Source of the DNA: Henckelia pumila
Lineage: Eukaryota > Streptophyta > Magnoliopsida > Lamiales > Gesneriaceae
Assembly: GCF_033568475.1 (NCBI RefSeq)
Contig: NC_133123.1
Coordinates: 175,429,685 to 175,493,684 of the forward strand
Length of the DNA stretch: 64,000 bases
Reading direction: 5' to 3'
Numbering within the stretch: position 1 is the stretch's first letter; each line of letters opens with the position of its first letter. Below are positions 44,993 to 57,259 of this stretch, piece after piece. A program made the position numbers and the translations under genes. Below the pieces are notes generated by a model that saw only the letters and a list, made by a program, of their open reading frames with translations, was not told where the DNA came from and did not search any database.

Positions 44993-47100
44993 TGTAACGC
45001 CCCGTTTTTATCTTAAATGAGTTTATTTGAGTTAATCGGAGATTATAGAGTTCACGAGCCGACTTGATTTTGATCAGGGTGCTTTTTGCAAATTTTGGAA
45101 ATTTCAGGGACTAAAATGCAATTATCGGTTTTTATAGATATTTATAATGCTTTTGGACCCATTCTCTTCTCCATCACCTCCATTGCATTGCCTCCCTCCA
45201 TTGAAGCCGATTCATTTTGCTCCAAGCTTTCTGAATTCAGTCCGAACTCGATCCGGCCGTTGGAATTTATTTCTGTAGGCAGATTATCGATCACTGCAGC
45301 GAGAGCTCCGTTATATCGTAAGTTTTTCTACGATCGGATACATTCTAGTTTTTGGATGTTGTTAGAATCGATTTAGATTCGAGTATGTTGTTCTAAACAG
45401 AGTTCTGATCGTTTATTATCTGTCGATTTTGAATTAGAGCGACGTTTGGATTTGTTATGATTTTTGGAAGCCATTTTCGAAAATGTGGATTTTTAGATTG
45501 ATGGGTTTGCTTTGTTATTGTTGTTTTGGGCATTGATATGAGTTGATATCGGTATTGAACTGCTGTCTGCGTTTTCGGTTTGTTTAGTTTATATCCGTTA
45601 TGCCGTCGGTTTGAGTTTTGGAGATTTCGAACCGTTTTTGTATTGATTGAAGCTTTGGCTTGTGAGTGATCATTGTAGTTGATCATCTCTTATCTTCGTA
45701 CAGATTCGTTGGAGTTGTCGAGTCCTGTGTTAGCAACATTTGATCGTCGAGTTTTGGACAAAGAACGGTAAAGAGACTTCCTTGAACCGTTGTTTGTTGT
45801 TTAGGTTGTATAGTTGTTGATACAATCTTTTGTTGTAGCTTGTCCGGAGTTGGATCTACGACATTGAAAGGTAAAAGCAGTCATCGTAGCGGGATAGCAT
45901 ACTCGGGACAGTTGGTTCTCGAGTTTCCCTTAAAATCACATATTGCATCGATACTGGTTCTAGTTTATGGAACCTGTATTTTGTTGATTATTTGAATGAA
46001 TTATATGGTTAAGTTCCTTTTGTTCCCATATGCATTCATATTGAGCCAGCACTATTGTTTCGATGGGCAGAACAGCCCTTTTGTTAGATGTTTGGGAGCT
46101 ATAGTCGAGTGGCCTAGGACGTAGTCGTTGCGCCTAGTGCTAGCATACTCATTATAGTTGCTCAAAGTCTAGAGGAGTGGGATATGTGGCACCACCTCGA
46201 TTGGGAGAGTCGGTGAGTCGTCACGTGATCTCATCCTCGGGATCCCAAAAGCACAGCAGTAATCCCTCGTTTATCAGATTTGATATCCCATTTTAAATAC
46301 ATGCATTTCATTACGTTGTTATTGATTTTGTTGACGTCTTGAAAGCATGTTTATTGTTGTATTACTTTTTATGTTGCTTTTACTGGGATTATCATTCTCA
46401 CCGGTTATCCGGCTGTTGCTTTGTTTTGTATGTGTACTTGGCAACAGGTGGGGCAGGACCAAGTCAGCGAAGGCCTGGTTAACATCAAGAGGGAGAGCTA
46501 GTAGTGAGACTCGGTTTAGAAGTCGTGTCAGTATGTCTACCTAGTGATATTGGAACATTTTTAGATATCGAACTTCATCGTTATGTTGTTGTTGCATGTC
46601 CTCTACTTTGAACAGTTGTTGAACTTCAGAATTTTATGTACTAGTTGGAAGAATTGAGTTGTAATGCATGTTTATGTTTTGAAGCACATAATGGCTTGAA
46701 TGGCATTGGTTAGCCTTGCTTTTGTGTTGTTATGATTATGGTTGGATTGAGTTTGAAGGAAAGGCATTCCATGTTCTGAATTTTTCTGGGCAAGGGGGTG
46801 CGCTCGATCCTAGCTTATTGCAGGATCGAGCGCGGCCCCTGTGATTTCCGAGACAGAGAGTTACAGAAAATGGTACGCTCGATCCTGGCTTTTTGTCGGA
46901 TCGAGCACGGCACCCTGAATTTTTCTCGGCAGAGAGTTTGTAATTGTGGTGCGCTCGATCCTAGGCTTTTATAGGATCGAGCGCAGTACTGTTCATTCAA
47001 AAAAAAAAATTTATTTCTTCTTGTTGCCTTAACTTATAGATGGTGCATGATAATTGTTTATATTATCTTAAGAATACAAGATTAGAACCGAGGCCTCACA
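44993..47100 (+). repeat. 5' LTR of element D
   Basis: 2108 bp. A TATA-like TTTTTATAGATATTTATAAT lies near 45128-45147. Three hairpins at 46800-46984 are followed by an A-tract. A frame at 45086-45376 is also found in related LTRs but is probably nucleotide homology only. Confidence 0.95.
46800..46984. repeat. Three hairpins with GCGCTCGATCC stems in D 5' LTR
   Basis: Hairpins span 46800-46833, 46875-46908 and 46951-46984: arm GCGCTCGATCC, a loop of about 12 nt, arm GGATCGAGCGC. The period is 75-76 bp. The middle one has two substitutions (ACGCTCG and GAGCAC) relative to the 3' LTR. An A-tract follows at about 46999. Confidence 0.9.
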
Positions 47101-47105
47101 TTAAG

Positions 47106-47117
47106 TGGTATCAGAGC
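47106..47117 (+). other. Primer binding site of element D
   Basis: TGGTATCAGAGC, 5 nt after the LTR end. Confidence 0.95.
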
Positions 47118-47400
47118 ATTAAGATTCTTGGTCGAAATAGAGTGAGCGGGGTAGATCGAGTCTGCGTGTATTGGCTCCTCGCATGTGTTTGAATTATTTA
47201 ACTGTGTACTTAATTCCATACGAGCATGCTTTATTATTGAGAATTATTGAATTACATGGTTATGTGATTTAATTTATAAAGCATGATCTACTTGAGATAT
47301 AAATGTTTCTGTTATCGACTGGTATCCGGTATTCCAAGCGGTTGTAAGGGCACTGATTGTAGCGATTGAGATATCTCGTGTCCTAACCTTTAATTATCAG
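47118..47400 (+). other. Leader of element D
   Basis: Non-coding, between the primer site and the gag ATG at 47401. Nothing else seen. Confidence 0.7.
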
Positions 47401-50400
47401 ATGGGTCCTCGTCGAGTGATAAATAGAAACACACCGCCAGTTATCCCTACGACTGAGCAAGCTAGCACTGAAGTTGATCAGTTGGATGCTTCAGCAACGC
47501 CTATGGAAACCTTGCTGAAGAGGTTTCAGTCGTTCAATCCGCCGTTATTGATGGGTTTAGAAAATCCAGTTGACTGCGATAGTTGGTTGGATGATATTGA
47601 TCAGCTGTTCGATTCCATTGATTACACAGATGACCGCAGAATCAGGTTAGTCATTCATCAGCTACGTGGGGTTGCTAAGAGCTGGTGGATCATGACAAAG
47701 AAAGCAATGGAGAGTAGAGGTACGGAAGTTACTTGGACTCTTTTTAAATCTGAATTTTATAAGCGGTTTTTCCCTATCTCGTATCGCAAAGATAAGGGAG
47801 CAGAGTTTGCCAACCTGAGGCAAGGGAATCTGAACTTTGAAGAGTACGTGGCTAAGTTCGATAGTCTGTTGCATTTTGCACCGCTAATTGCCGGAGATGA
47901 AGAAGCTAAGGCAGATCAGTTCATCAATGGTTTGAACCCCAACGTTTTCACGTTGGTAAACACCAACAGGCCTAACAACTTTGCGGATTCCATGAATCAC
48001 GCAAAGGGAGCAGAAGCAGGCTTGTGAAGGCAAAGAGGTAATCAGGTGGCACCTCAGCAACAGAGACGGTATCAGAACCAACCATCTCAGTATCATAATC
48101 AGACACCTCAGCATCAGAACCAGCACCAGAGGTTTGAAGGTGGAAACAGTGGGGGAAACAGAAGGGATCAGTACAAAGCAAGGGGGAAACAGTTCAAGAG
48201 GCAGGGGAACAGTTCTTCTAGTTCCAGTGGTTCGAAGCAATTTGGTTCAGGACAGAGTTCTGGATCATCATCCTTGTACTGTAGCAAGTGTGGGGGAAGA
48301 CACTCACCGGATCAGTGTGTGGGATTCTTTGGTAATTGTAACACCTGTCAGCAACCGGGACACTTCTCTAAGGTGTGCCCTCAGCGTATTAGAGATAGAG
48401 CTCAGAGTGGGAGTTCATCTCGACCTACAGCTCAGCCTGAGAGGCAGTCTCCTGCAGTTCACTCTTTCCAGCCTCAGCAGCAAAACAGACAGGGAGGTAA
48501 CTCTAGTGCGAACCAGCCTCCGAGACAGCAAGCACGTGTCTTTGCTCTGACAGAGGATCAGGCTCAGGCAGCACCTGATGATGTTATAGCAGGTAACTGC
48601 TCGATTTTTGGTTATTCTGCTCATGTCTTGATTGATACGGGTGCTTCCCATTCCTTTATCTCTGAGAAATTTGTGTTATTGCATGCTTTGCCAACTGAAT
48701 TGTTGCCTACAGTAGTAGCTGTTACTTCACCTTTGGGTGGAGGAATTGTTTCTGTCAGATTAGTCAGGAACTGTGAACTGTGTTTTGAAGGAAATTTGTT
48801 AGAATTCGACTGTATTGTACTTGGACTGTCAGATTTTGATTGTATTGTCGGTATAGATGCTTTAACCAAATACAGGGCAACAGTCGATTGTTTTCAGAAG
48901 GTTGTCAGGTTCAGACCTGAAATGGCAGACGAGTGGAAATTCTTTGGTAAGGGTTCTCGATCTAGAATTCCATTGATTTCAGTGTTATCTATGACTCGTT
49001 TGTTACAGAGAGGTGCAGAAGGATTTTTGTTTTATGCGGTTGATGTACTGAAATCTAGCCCAGCTTTGGTTGACTTACCAGTGGTTAGAGATTTTGCTGA
49101 TGTGTTTCCGGAAGATGTTCCTGGATTGTCACCTATTAGAGAGATCGAATTCAGCATCGATTTGGTGCAAGGTACTCAACCTATTTCCAAAGCTCCTTAT
49201 CGTATGACACCTATTGAACTGAGAGAGTTGAAGGAGAAACTTGAGGATTTGATTGCCAAGGGATACATCAGACCTAGTGTATCTCCTTGGGGTGCTCCTG
49301 TGCTTTTTGTTCGGAAGAAGGATGGTTCTATGTGGCTCTGTATCGACTACCGCCAATTGAATCAGGCTACAGTTAAGAACAGGTATCCTTTACCCCTAAT
49401 AGATGATCTTTTTGATCAACTGCAGGGTTCTTCTGTCTACTCTAAGATTGATATGAGGTCAGGTTATCACCAGTTGAGAGTGCGAGAGGAAGACGTTCCT
49501 AAGACCGCATTCAGAACGAGGTATGGTCATTTCGAGTTTATAGTCATGCCATTTGGTTTGACTAACGCTCCAGCGGTTTTTATGGGTTTGATAAACCGTA
49601 TCTTTCAGCATTATTTAGATGAGTTTGTCATTATCTTTATCGATGATATTCTTATCTACTCGAAGAACCGTACTGACCATGCAGAGCACTTGAGGACCGT
49701 ACTGCAGATTTTGCGAGTTGAGCAGTCGTTTGCCAAGTTGTCTAAGTGTGAATTCTGGTTGGATTGAGTTGTCTTTCTCGGTCATATCATTTCTGGAGAT
49801 GGGATTTCTGTCAATCCCAGCAAGATTGAAGCGGTTATGAATTGGCCTAGACCGACATCAGTACCTGAGATCCGAAGCTTCATGGGTTTAGCTGGTTATT
49901 ATCGCCGATTCATCGAGGGTTTCTCTTCTATTGCCAAGCCTATTACCCAGCTGACTCAGAAGAATGCGCCTTTTGTCTGGACTGCAGATTGTGAGGCTAG
50001 CTTTGTTGATCTGAAGAGGAGACTGACCAGTGCTCCGATTCTTTCTATTCGGAAGGGTACTGGAGGTTTCACAATCTATTGTGATGCTTCTAACCGAGGC
50101 TTGGGTTGTGTTCTTATGCAGCATAAGCATGTGGTGGCGTATGCATCGAGGCAGCTGAAACCGCACGAAACTCGTTATCCGGTTCATGATCTTGAACTAG
50201 CTGCGATCGTCTTTGCTCTGAAGATCTGGCGTCACTATCTTTATGGGGAGTCTTTCGAGATCTTTTCTGACCATAAGAGCCTTAAGTACTTGCTTTCACA
50301 AGCAGAGGTGAATATGAGACAGAGAAGATGGTTAGATCTGTTGAAGGATTTCGACTGTGAAATCAAGTATTATCCGGGAAAGTCGAATGCAGTTTGAGAT

Positions 50401-51966
50401 GCCTTGAGCCGAAAGCTATGTTCTTTATCTCTTTCTACTATTGGTGTTTCTCAGTTGATCGATGATTGTTGCACTTCTGGTTTAGAGTTTGAAACAGATA
50501 GGGAGACTATCAGAGTGTTTTCTATTCAAGCCGAACTAGAGTTTTTTGTTGCAATCAGAGAAGCACAGAAGTCTGAGCCGAGCATTCAGGTTTCAGTAGA
50601 GAAAGTCAGATCTGGGCATCAGTCTGAGTTCCAGGTTAGAGATGATGTTTTGTTTGTGAATAACCGTATTGTTGTGCCTGATATTTCGGAGTTGAGGCAG
50701 CGTATTCTTCGAGAGGCTCATTGCAGTCGGTTTAGTATTCATCCTGGAGGTCGTAAGATGTACAACGACCTAAAGAACCAGTTCTGGTGGAAGAGAATGA
50801 AGAGCGATGTGGCGAGGTTTGTATCTCGGTGTTTGAACTGTCAACAAGTTAAAGCAGAACGGAAGCGACCAGGAGGTCTGTTGCACAGTCTATCTGTTCC
50901 TGAATGGAAGTGGGATCACATTTCCATGGATTTCGTCATGAAGCTACCACGATCCGTTCGAGGATGCGATGCCATTTGGATAGTGATCGACCGATTGACG
51001 AAGTCTGCATGTTTTATTCCATACAGAATGACGTATCGTCATGATCAAATGGCTGAGTTGTATGTTAGCAATGTTGTGAGATTGCATGGTGTGCCGAAGT
51101 CAATCGTTTCAGACAGAGATCCTAGATTCACTTCTCACTTTTGGCACAGTTTTCAGGGGGCACTTGGTACTCGATTGCATCTGAGTACAGCTTATCATCC
51201 TCAGACCGATGGACAGTCAGAGCGGACTATCCAGACATTAGAGGATATGCTGCGAGCGGTAGTGCTAGACTTTGGCACTAGTTGGCAGGATTCTTTGCCT
51301 CCTGTCGAGTTTTCTTACAACAACAGCTTCCAAGCGAGTATCGGTATGGCGCCTTTTGAGGCTTTGTATGGTAGAAAGTGCCGATCTCCGTTGTTTTGGG
51401 ATGATTTGTCCGAGTCACCAGATTTGGGACCGGAGATGTTTAGAGATATGGCAGAGCAAGTTAAGATCATTCAGACCAGAATGAAGTCAGCTCAAGATAG
51501 ACAGGCGAAGTATGCGAACGTCAGACGTAGACCTATGAGTTTTGAGCAGGGAGACCGTGTATTCCTTAAGATTTCTCCTTTCAGAGGCACTGTCAGATTT
51601 AGTAAGAGAAGGAAGTTATCTCCGAGATTCATTGGGTCGTACAAAATTCTCGAGAAGATAGGCCATCTTGCCTACCGACTTGAACTTCCTCCGTCTTTAT
51701 CTAGTATTCACGACGTTTTTCACGTCTCTATGATGCGAAAGTATCAACCAGATATTTCTCATATCCTTCAGCCTGACGAAGCCGAGTTAGACGAGACTCT
51801 GAGCTATTTTGAATGACCGATTCAGATCCTTGATCGGAAAGAAAAGAAACTCAGAACCAAGTTGATTCCGTTGGTGAAAGTGCAGTGGAGCCATCACGGC
51901 GTCGAGGAAGCGACTTGGGAGACAGAATCTGACATGAGACAGCGTTTTCCAGAGTTATTCGGATGA
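47401..51966 (+). pseudogene. Element D gag-pol polyprotein (gag-PR-RT-RH-INT-chromodomain), four TGA stops
   Basis: One frame of 1522 codons from ATG 47401 to TGA 51964-51966. Gag core: residues about 55-205. Knuckles: [13 protein letters not shown] and [14 protein letters not shown] (48280-48375). Protease: [11 protein letters not shown] (DTG at 48634-48642). RT: about 49189-49700 with FIDD at 49636-49647. RNase [27 protein letters not shown] (50065-50300). Integrase: HHCC zinc region (50715-50850), then DDE core residues in [16 protein letters not shown] and [11 protein letters not shown]. The GPY/F-like RFIGSYKILEKIG and a chromodomain-like WSHHGVEEATWE end follow. In-frame TGA codons at 48025, 49765, 50395 and 51814 replace Trp, Arg, Ala and Arg of copy E. 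RT also has KDGSMWLC where E has Arg. Confidence 0.9.
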
Positions 51967-52050
51967 CGTGAGTTCTTCTTACTGTCTTTAGTTCTTTATT
52001 CTATCTTATGAGTTGTGGTTCTTGTTGATTTCGAGGACGAAATCTCTTCT

Positions 52051-52064
52051 TAGTGGGGGAGAAT
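52051..52064 (+). other. Polypurine tract of element D
   Basis: TAGTGGGGGAGAAT directly before TGTAACG at 52065; upstream is TTCGAGGACGAAAT. Confidence 0.9.
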
Positions 52065-54171
52065 TGTAACGCCCCGTTTTTATATTAAATGAGTTTATTT
52101 GAGTTAATCGAGATTACAGAGTTCACGAGCCGACTTGATTTTGATCAGGGTCCTTTTTGCAAATTTTGGAAATTTTAGGGACTAAAACGCAATTATCGGT
52201 TTTTATAGATATTTATAAGGCTTTTGGACCCATTCTCTTCTCCATCACCTCCATTGCATCGACTCCCTCCATTGAAGCCGATTCATTTTGCTCCAGGCTT
52301 TCTGAATTTAGTCCGAACTCGATCCGGCCGTTGGAATTTATTTCTGAAGGCAGATTATCGATCACTGCAGAGAGAGCTCCGTTATATCGTAAGTTTTTCT
52401 ACGATCGGATACATTCTAGTTTTTGGATGTTGTTAGAATCGATTTAGATTCGAGTATGTTGTTCTAGACTGAGTTCTGATAGTTTATTATCTGTCGGTTT
52501 TGAATTAGAGCGACGTTTGGATTTGTTATGATTTTTGGAAGCCATTTTCGAAAATGTGGATTTTTAGATTGATGGGTTTGATTTGTTATTGTTGTTTTGG
52601 GCATTGATATGAGTTGATATCGGTATTGAACTGCTGTCTGCGTTTTCGGTTTGTTCAGTTTATAGCCGTTATGCCGTCGGTTTGAGTTTTGGAGATTTCG
52701 AACCTTTTTTGTATTGATTGAAGCTTTGGCTTGTGAGTGATCATTGTAGTTGATCATCTCTTATCTTCGTACAGATTCGTTGGAGTTGTCGAGTCCTGTG
52801 TTAGCAACATTTGATCGTCGAGTTTTGGACAAAGAACGGTAAAGAGACTTCCTTGAACCGTTGTTTGTTGTTTAGGTTGTATAGTTGTTGATACAATATT
52901 TTCTTGTAGCTTGTCCGGAGTTGGATCTACGACATTGAAAGGTAAAAGAAGTCATCGTAGCGGGATAGCATACTCGGGACAGTTGGTTCTCGAGTTTCCC
53001 TTAAAATCACATATTTCATCGATACTGGTTCTAGTTTATGGAACCTGTATTTTGTTGATTATTTGAATGAATTATATGGTTAAGTTCCTTTTGTTCCCAT
53101 ATGCATTCATATTGAGCCAGCACTATTATTTCGATGGGCAGAACAGCCCTTTTGTTAGACGTTTGGGAGCTATAGTCGAGTGTCCTAGGACGTAGTCGTT
53201 GCGCCTAGTGCTAGCATACTCATTATAGTTGCTCAAAGTCTAGAGGAGTGGGATACGTGGCACCACCTCGATTGGGAGAGTCGGTAAGTCGTCACGTGAT
53301 CTCATCCTCGGGATCCCAAAAGCACAGCAGTAATCCCTCGTTTATCAGATTTGATATCCCATTTTAAAGACATGCATTTCATTACGTTGTTATTGATTTT
53401 GTTGACGTCTTGAAAGCATGTTTATTGTTGTATTAATTTTTATGTTGCTTTTACTGGGATTATCATTCTCACCGGTTATCCGGCTGTTGCTTTGTTTTGT
53501 ATGTGTACTTGGCAACAGGTGGGGTAGGACCAAGTCTGCGAAGGCCTGGTTAACATCAAGAGGGAGAGCTAGTAGTGAGACTCGGTTTAGAAGTCATGTC
53601 AGCATGTCTACCTAGTGATATTGGAACATGTTTAGATATCAAACTTCATCGTTATGTTGTTGTTGCATGTCCTCTACTTTGAACAGTTGTTGAACTCCAG
53701 AATTTTTTGTACTAGTTGGAAGAATTGAGTTGTAATGCATGTTTATGTTTTGAAGCACAGAATGGCTTGAATGGCATTGGTTAGCCTTGCTTTTGTGTTG
53801 TTATGATTATGGATGGATTGAGTTTGAAGGAAAGGCATTCCATGTTCTGAATTTTTCTGGGCAAGGGGGTGCGCTCGATCCTAGCTTATTGCAGGATCGA
53901 GCGCGGCCCCTGTGATTTCCGAGACGGAGAGTTTCAGAAAATGGTGCGCTCGATCCTGGCTTTTTGCCGGATCGAGCGCGGCACCCTGCATTTTTCTCGG
54001 CAGAGAGTTTGTAATTGTGGTGCGCTCGATCCTAGGCTTTTATAGGATCGAGCGCAGTACTGTTCATTCAAAAAAAAAAATTTATTTCTTCTTGTTGCCT
54101 TAACTTATAGATGGTGCATGATAATTGTTTATATTATCTTAAGAATAGAAGATTAGAACCGAGGCCTCACA
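52065..54171 (+). repeat. 3' LTR of element D
   Basis: Collinear with the 5' LTR. Hairpins at 53871-53904, 53946-53979 and 54022-54055 all have perfect GCGCTCGATCC/GGATCGAGCGC stems. It ends at 54171, with TSD copy GATTT at 54172. Confidence 0.95.
53871..54055. repeat. Three hairpins in D 3' LTR
   Basis: Same array as 46800-46984. All three 11-bp stems are intact here. Confidence 0.9.
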
Positions 54172-54207
54172 GATTTGTCTTGGGATTAACCATTGTGTCA
54201 TCTGTAG

Positions 54208-54830
54208 ATGGAAAATCAGAGCGATCAGAATAATCGTGATATCGAGAATAGCACTGTTGGTGACGGAGGATCACAACAAGATCAAGTAAGAGTCAATATT
54301 ATTGAATTTGCCAAGATAGGTCCTCAACCCCTCAAAGGAGAAACAGTAGATGAAGTTATGCTTTGGGTGAATCAAATGGAACTGTGCTTTGTCACACTCG
54401 GTTTTGAAGATAAAGAGAAATTGTTAATTACTGACTTGGATTTATAGGAGAATACTAGTTATGGTGGCAATCAACTTCTGTGGTTTTGCAGCAGCATTTT
54501 GGTCAACTCAGATGGGAACATTTTAGAGAAGCCCTCTTAAACTAACACGGTCCTGCAAGTGTGAAACAAAGAGAGTTAGACAAAAGTATCTAGGGCTCTA
54601 ATTCGTTGGGACCGAAGGGCCAAAAATTTAAAAAATCAATTACAATGTCTTCTTATACCGGGTCAGGAGAATTTACTCGCGTTAAAAAGAAGGAATTGCA
54701 GTGAGAACATTGCAAAAGAAATCATCCAACTGACAAATGCCGCAAAACCTTAGGGGCTTGTTTTATTTGTGGTAGTTTAAGTCACTTGAAAAAGGATTGT
54801 CCACGTTCAAGTAAGAATAAATAAGAGAAT
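54208..54830 (+). pseudogene. Element C gag, truncated frame plus zinc knuckle
   Basis: ATG 54208 opens 79 codons (MENQSDQNNRDIENSTVGDG, EFAKIGPQPLKGET, ELCFVTLGFEDKEKLL) ending TAG at 54445-54447. Downstream remnants include LREALLN-like sequence in other frames and a CCHC knuckle (CFICGSLSHLKKDC) near 54760-54800. Its gag family differs from that of B, D and E. The primer site and LTR of C lie upstream, separated by the D insertion. Not functional. Confidence 0.7.
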
Positions 54831-55138
54831 ATTTTGTGGTTGTTTGTACTTGCTAAGTTATTTCAAACATTTCGGAATTAATCTGTTGGTTAGCTATCAC
54901 CAGAGGTTTGGATTTTGTGACCAGCAAGATTTGAGATTAGTTGATCAGTTATTTGACTATAGAATGCTGAATTGACAATTGTATGATTGGGATGGAATTT
55001 TTTTTCATGCTTTCAGTGAATAGTTCAAGGCTTTTTTTCTAGAATGATTCAAAAAGTCAGTGATTTGACGTAGTGCCAAAGTTGACTTGTTTCCTCAGAG
55101 ACTCAGTGTTTGGGCCATTGGTTATTGATGATGGATTT
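54831..55138 (+). other. Element C interior, no domain recognised
   Basis: Frames are broken and no protease motif was found. The last bases, GATTT, just before E may be one copy of the E target duplication. Confidence 0.5.
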
Positions 55139-57155
55139 TGTGAGACCTCGTTTCTAATCAACTAATATCAGACAACAATCAATAAGTAAACAAGAAACCA
55201 ATAATAATTTTTTTTAAAAAAGAAAGCTCGCGCGCCCGCGCTGACATCAGCGCGCCCGCGCCTAAGCTCCGCTAAAACCAGCGCGCCCGCGTTTAAGGCA
55301 GCATGCCCGCACTGATGCTGCGCAAAAACTAGCGTGCCCGCGCTCTAAGAAAGAGCGCCCGCGCCCATACCTCGCAAAGAGGCCGCGCGCCCACGCCGTC
55401 CTCGCGCCCAGAAGAGTAAAGGCACTGAAATAAACTCAATCAAAGCCTAAACACTTGCATTAAAAGTATTTGACATGCCAATAACAATACAAGTAAGGTT
55501 TAGGGAAGAGAAACATTCAATACGGTAGTACCTACATCGATTCTTGCTTACAAAACAAATACGAGAAGTTCGAATGACTAAACATGTTCGCAAAACATAA
55601 CTAGGTTGACATGCTGATTCGACTTCTAAATGAGTCTCACTTCTATCTCTTGCTCTGGACGCAAACCAGGTCTATGCTGACTTGATCCTGCCCTTCCTGT
55701 TGCCAAGTACACATACAAAACAAAGTAACAGCTGGATAAACCGGTGAGAAAGATAATCCCAGTAAAAACAACATATCAAGTAATACAACAATAAACATGC
55801 TTTCAAGACAACAACACAATCAATAACAACGTAATGAAATGCATGTCTTTAAACCGGGATATCAAATCTGATAAACAAAGGATTGCTGCTGTGCTTTTGG
55901 GATCCCGAGGATGAGATCACGTGACGACTCACCGACTCTCCCAATCGAGGTGGTGCCACATATCTCATTCCTCTACACTTTGAGCAACCATAATGAGTAT
56001 GCTAGCACTAGGCGATACGACTATGACCTAGGACACTCAATCATAGTTGCCAAACTTCCAAACAAAAAGGGCGGTTCTGCCCGCTGAATCAACGTAGGCT
56101 CAAGATGAATGCATAACAGAAACATAAAACATAAGCCACATAGTCAAAAGTAAAATCAATCAACAAGACACAAGTTCCTCATGCTAGAACAAGTGTAGAT
56201 GCAATATGTGATTTGAAAGGGAAACTCGAGAACCAACTGTCCCGAGTATGCTATCCCGCTACGATGACTGCTTTTACCTTTCAATGTCATAGATCCAACT
56301 CCGGACAAGCTACAACAAAAGATTGTATCAACAACTATACAACCTAAACAACAAACAACGGTTCAAGGAAATCTCTTTACCGTTCTTCGTCCAACTCTCG
56401 ACGAACAATGCTGCTAACACAGGGCTCAACAACTCCAATGAATCTGTACGAATACAAGAGTTGATCAACAACCATGATCACTCTCAAGCCAAGGCTTCAA
56501 TCAATACAAAAACGATTCAAAAACCCAAAACTCAAACCGACGGCATAACGACTATAAACTGAACAAACCGGAAACGCAGACAGCAGTTCAATACTGATAT
56601 AACCTCATATCAATGCCCAAAACAACAATAACAAAACAAACCCATCAATCTCAAAATCCACATTTTCGAAAATGGCTTCCAAAAATCATAACAAATCCGA
56701 ACGTCGCTCTAATTCAAAACCGACAGATAATAAACGATTAGAACTCTGTCAAGAACAACATACTCGAATCTCAAACGATTCTAACAATATCCAAAAACTA
56801 GAATGTATCCGATCGTAGAAGAACTTACAATATAACAGAGCTCTCACTGCAGTGATCGATAATCTGCCTTCAGAAATAAATTCCAACGGCCGGATCGAGC
56901 TCGGACTGGATTCTGAAAGCTTGAAGAGGGTTTGAGGCATCTCTAATGGTGGATATCGATTTGGAGAGGAAGATGAAGACTTTTCCCAATCAATTCCAAG
57001 TGTAGATAATATATCAAAAACAATATTTGCGTTTTAGTCCCTGAAATTTCCAAAATTTGCAAAAAGGACCCTGATCAAAATAAAATCGGCTCGAGAACTC
57101 TGTAATCTCCGATTAACTCTAATAAACTCATTTAAGATAAAAATGGGGCATTACA
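55139..57155 (-). repeat. 3' LTR of element E
   Basis: 2017 bp. In sense it starts TGTAATGCCCCATTTTTATC and ends GAGGTCTCACA. The array of GCGCGCCCGCGC motifs at 55229-55410 occupies the position held by hairpins in B and D. Confidence 0.9.
55229..55410. repeat. GCGCGCCCGCGC motif array in E 3' LTR
   Basis: Motif pairs such as GCGCGCCCGCGC, an 8-10 nt spacer, then GCGCGCCCGCGC begin near 55230, 55280, 55331 and 55384 (period about 50 bp). Each motif is a near-palindrome (AGCGCG-CC-CGCGCT). Degenerate copies carry G-to-A or C-to-T changes. An A/T tract lies on the LTR-end side. Confidence 0.85.
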
Positions 57156-57172
57156 ATTCTCCCCCACTAAGA
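57156..57172 (-). other. Polypurine tract of element E
   Basis: In sense TCTTAGTGGGGGAGAAT before TGTAATGCC, matching D. Confidence 0.85.
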
Positions 57173-57259
57173 AGAGATTTCGTCATCGAAGTCAACAAGA
57201 ACCACAACTCATAAGATAGAATAAAGAACTAAAGACAGTAAGAAGAACTCACGTAATCC

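Larger units (their letters stand above)
44993..54171 (+). mobile_element. Element D: nearly complete Tekay/Del-type chromovirus
   Basis: LTRs 44993-47100 and 52065-54171 (2108 and 2107 bp) start TGTAACGCCCCG and end GGCCTCACA. A perfect TSD, GATTT, flanks it. The primer site is TGGTATCAGAGC, and one gag-pol frame carries PR, RT, RNase H, integrase and a chromodomain-like C-terminus, then a polypurine tract. The domain order and end are those of the Tekay/Del chromoviruses. LTRs differ at about 9 of the first 205 positions, so it is not a fresh insertion. Four in-frame TGA codons are the only breaks seen in the frame. Confidence 0.95.
43499..55138 (+). mobile_element. Element C: gypsy-type element, 5' LTR and gag, split by D
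   Basis: 5' LTR 43499-44948 (TGTAGTATCC to AACTACA), iMet-type primer site at 44953-44964, then 28 bp of leader before element D. The leader resumes at 54172 and leads to gag at 54208. Element E cuts it at 55138, so pol and the 3' LTR are right of the window. The D target duplication GATTT (44988-44992 and 54172-54176) proves the join. Confidence 0.8.

Noticed and set aside
47662..48240. Minus-strand frames opposite element D gag and pol
   Set aside because: Antisense shadows of the gag-pol frame; the same is true of the plus-strand frames opposite E.
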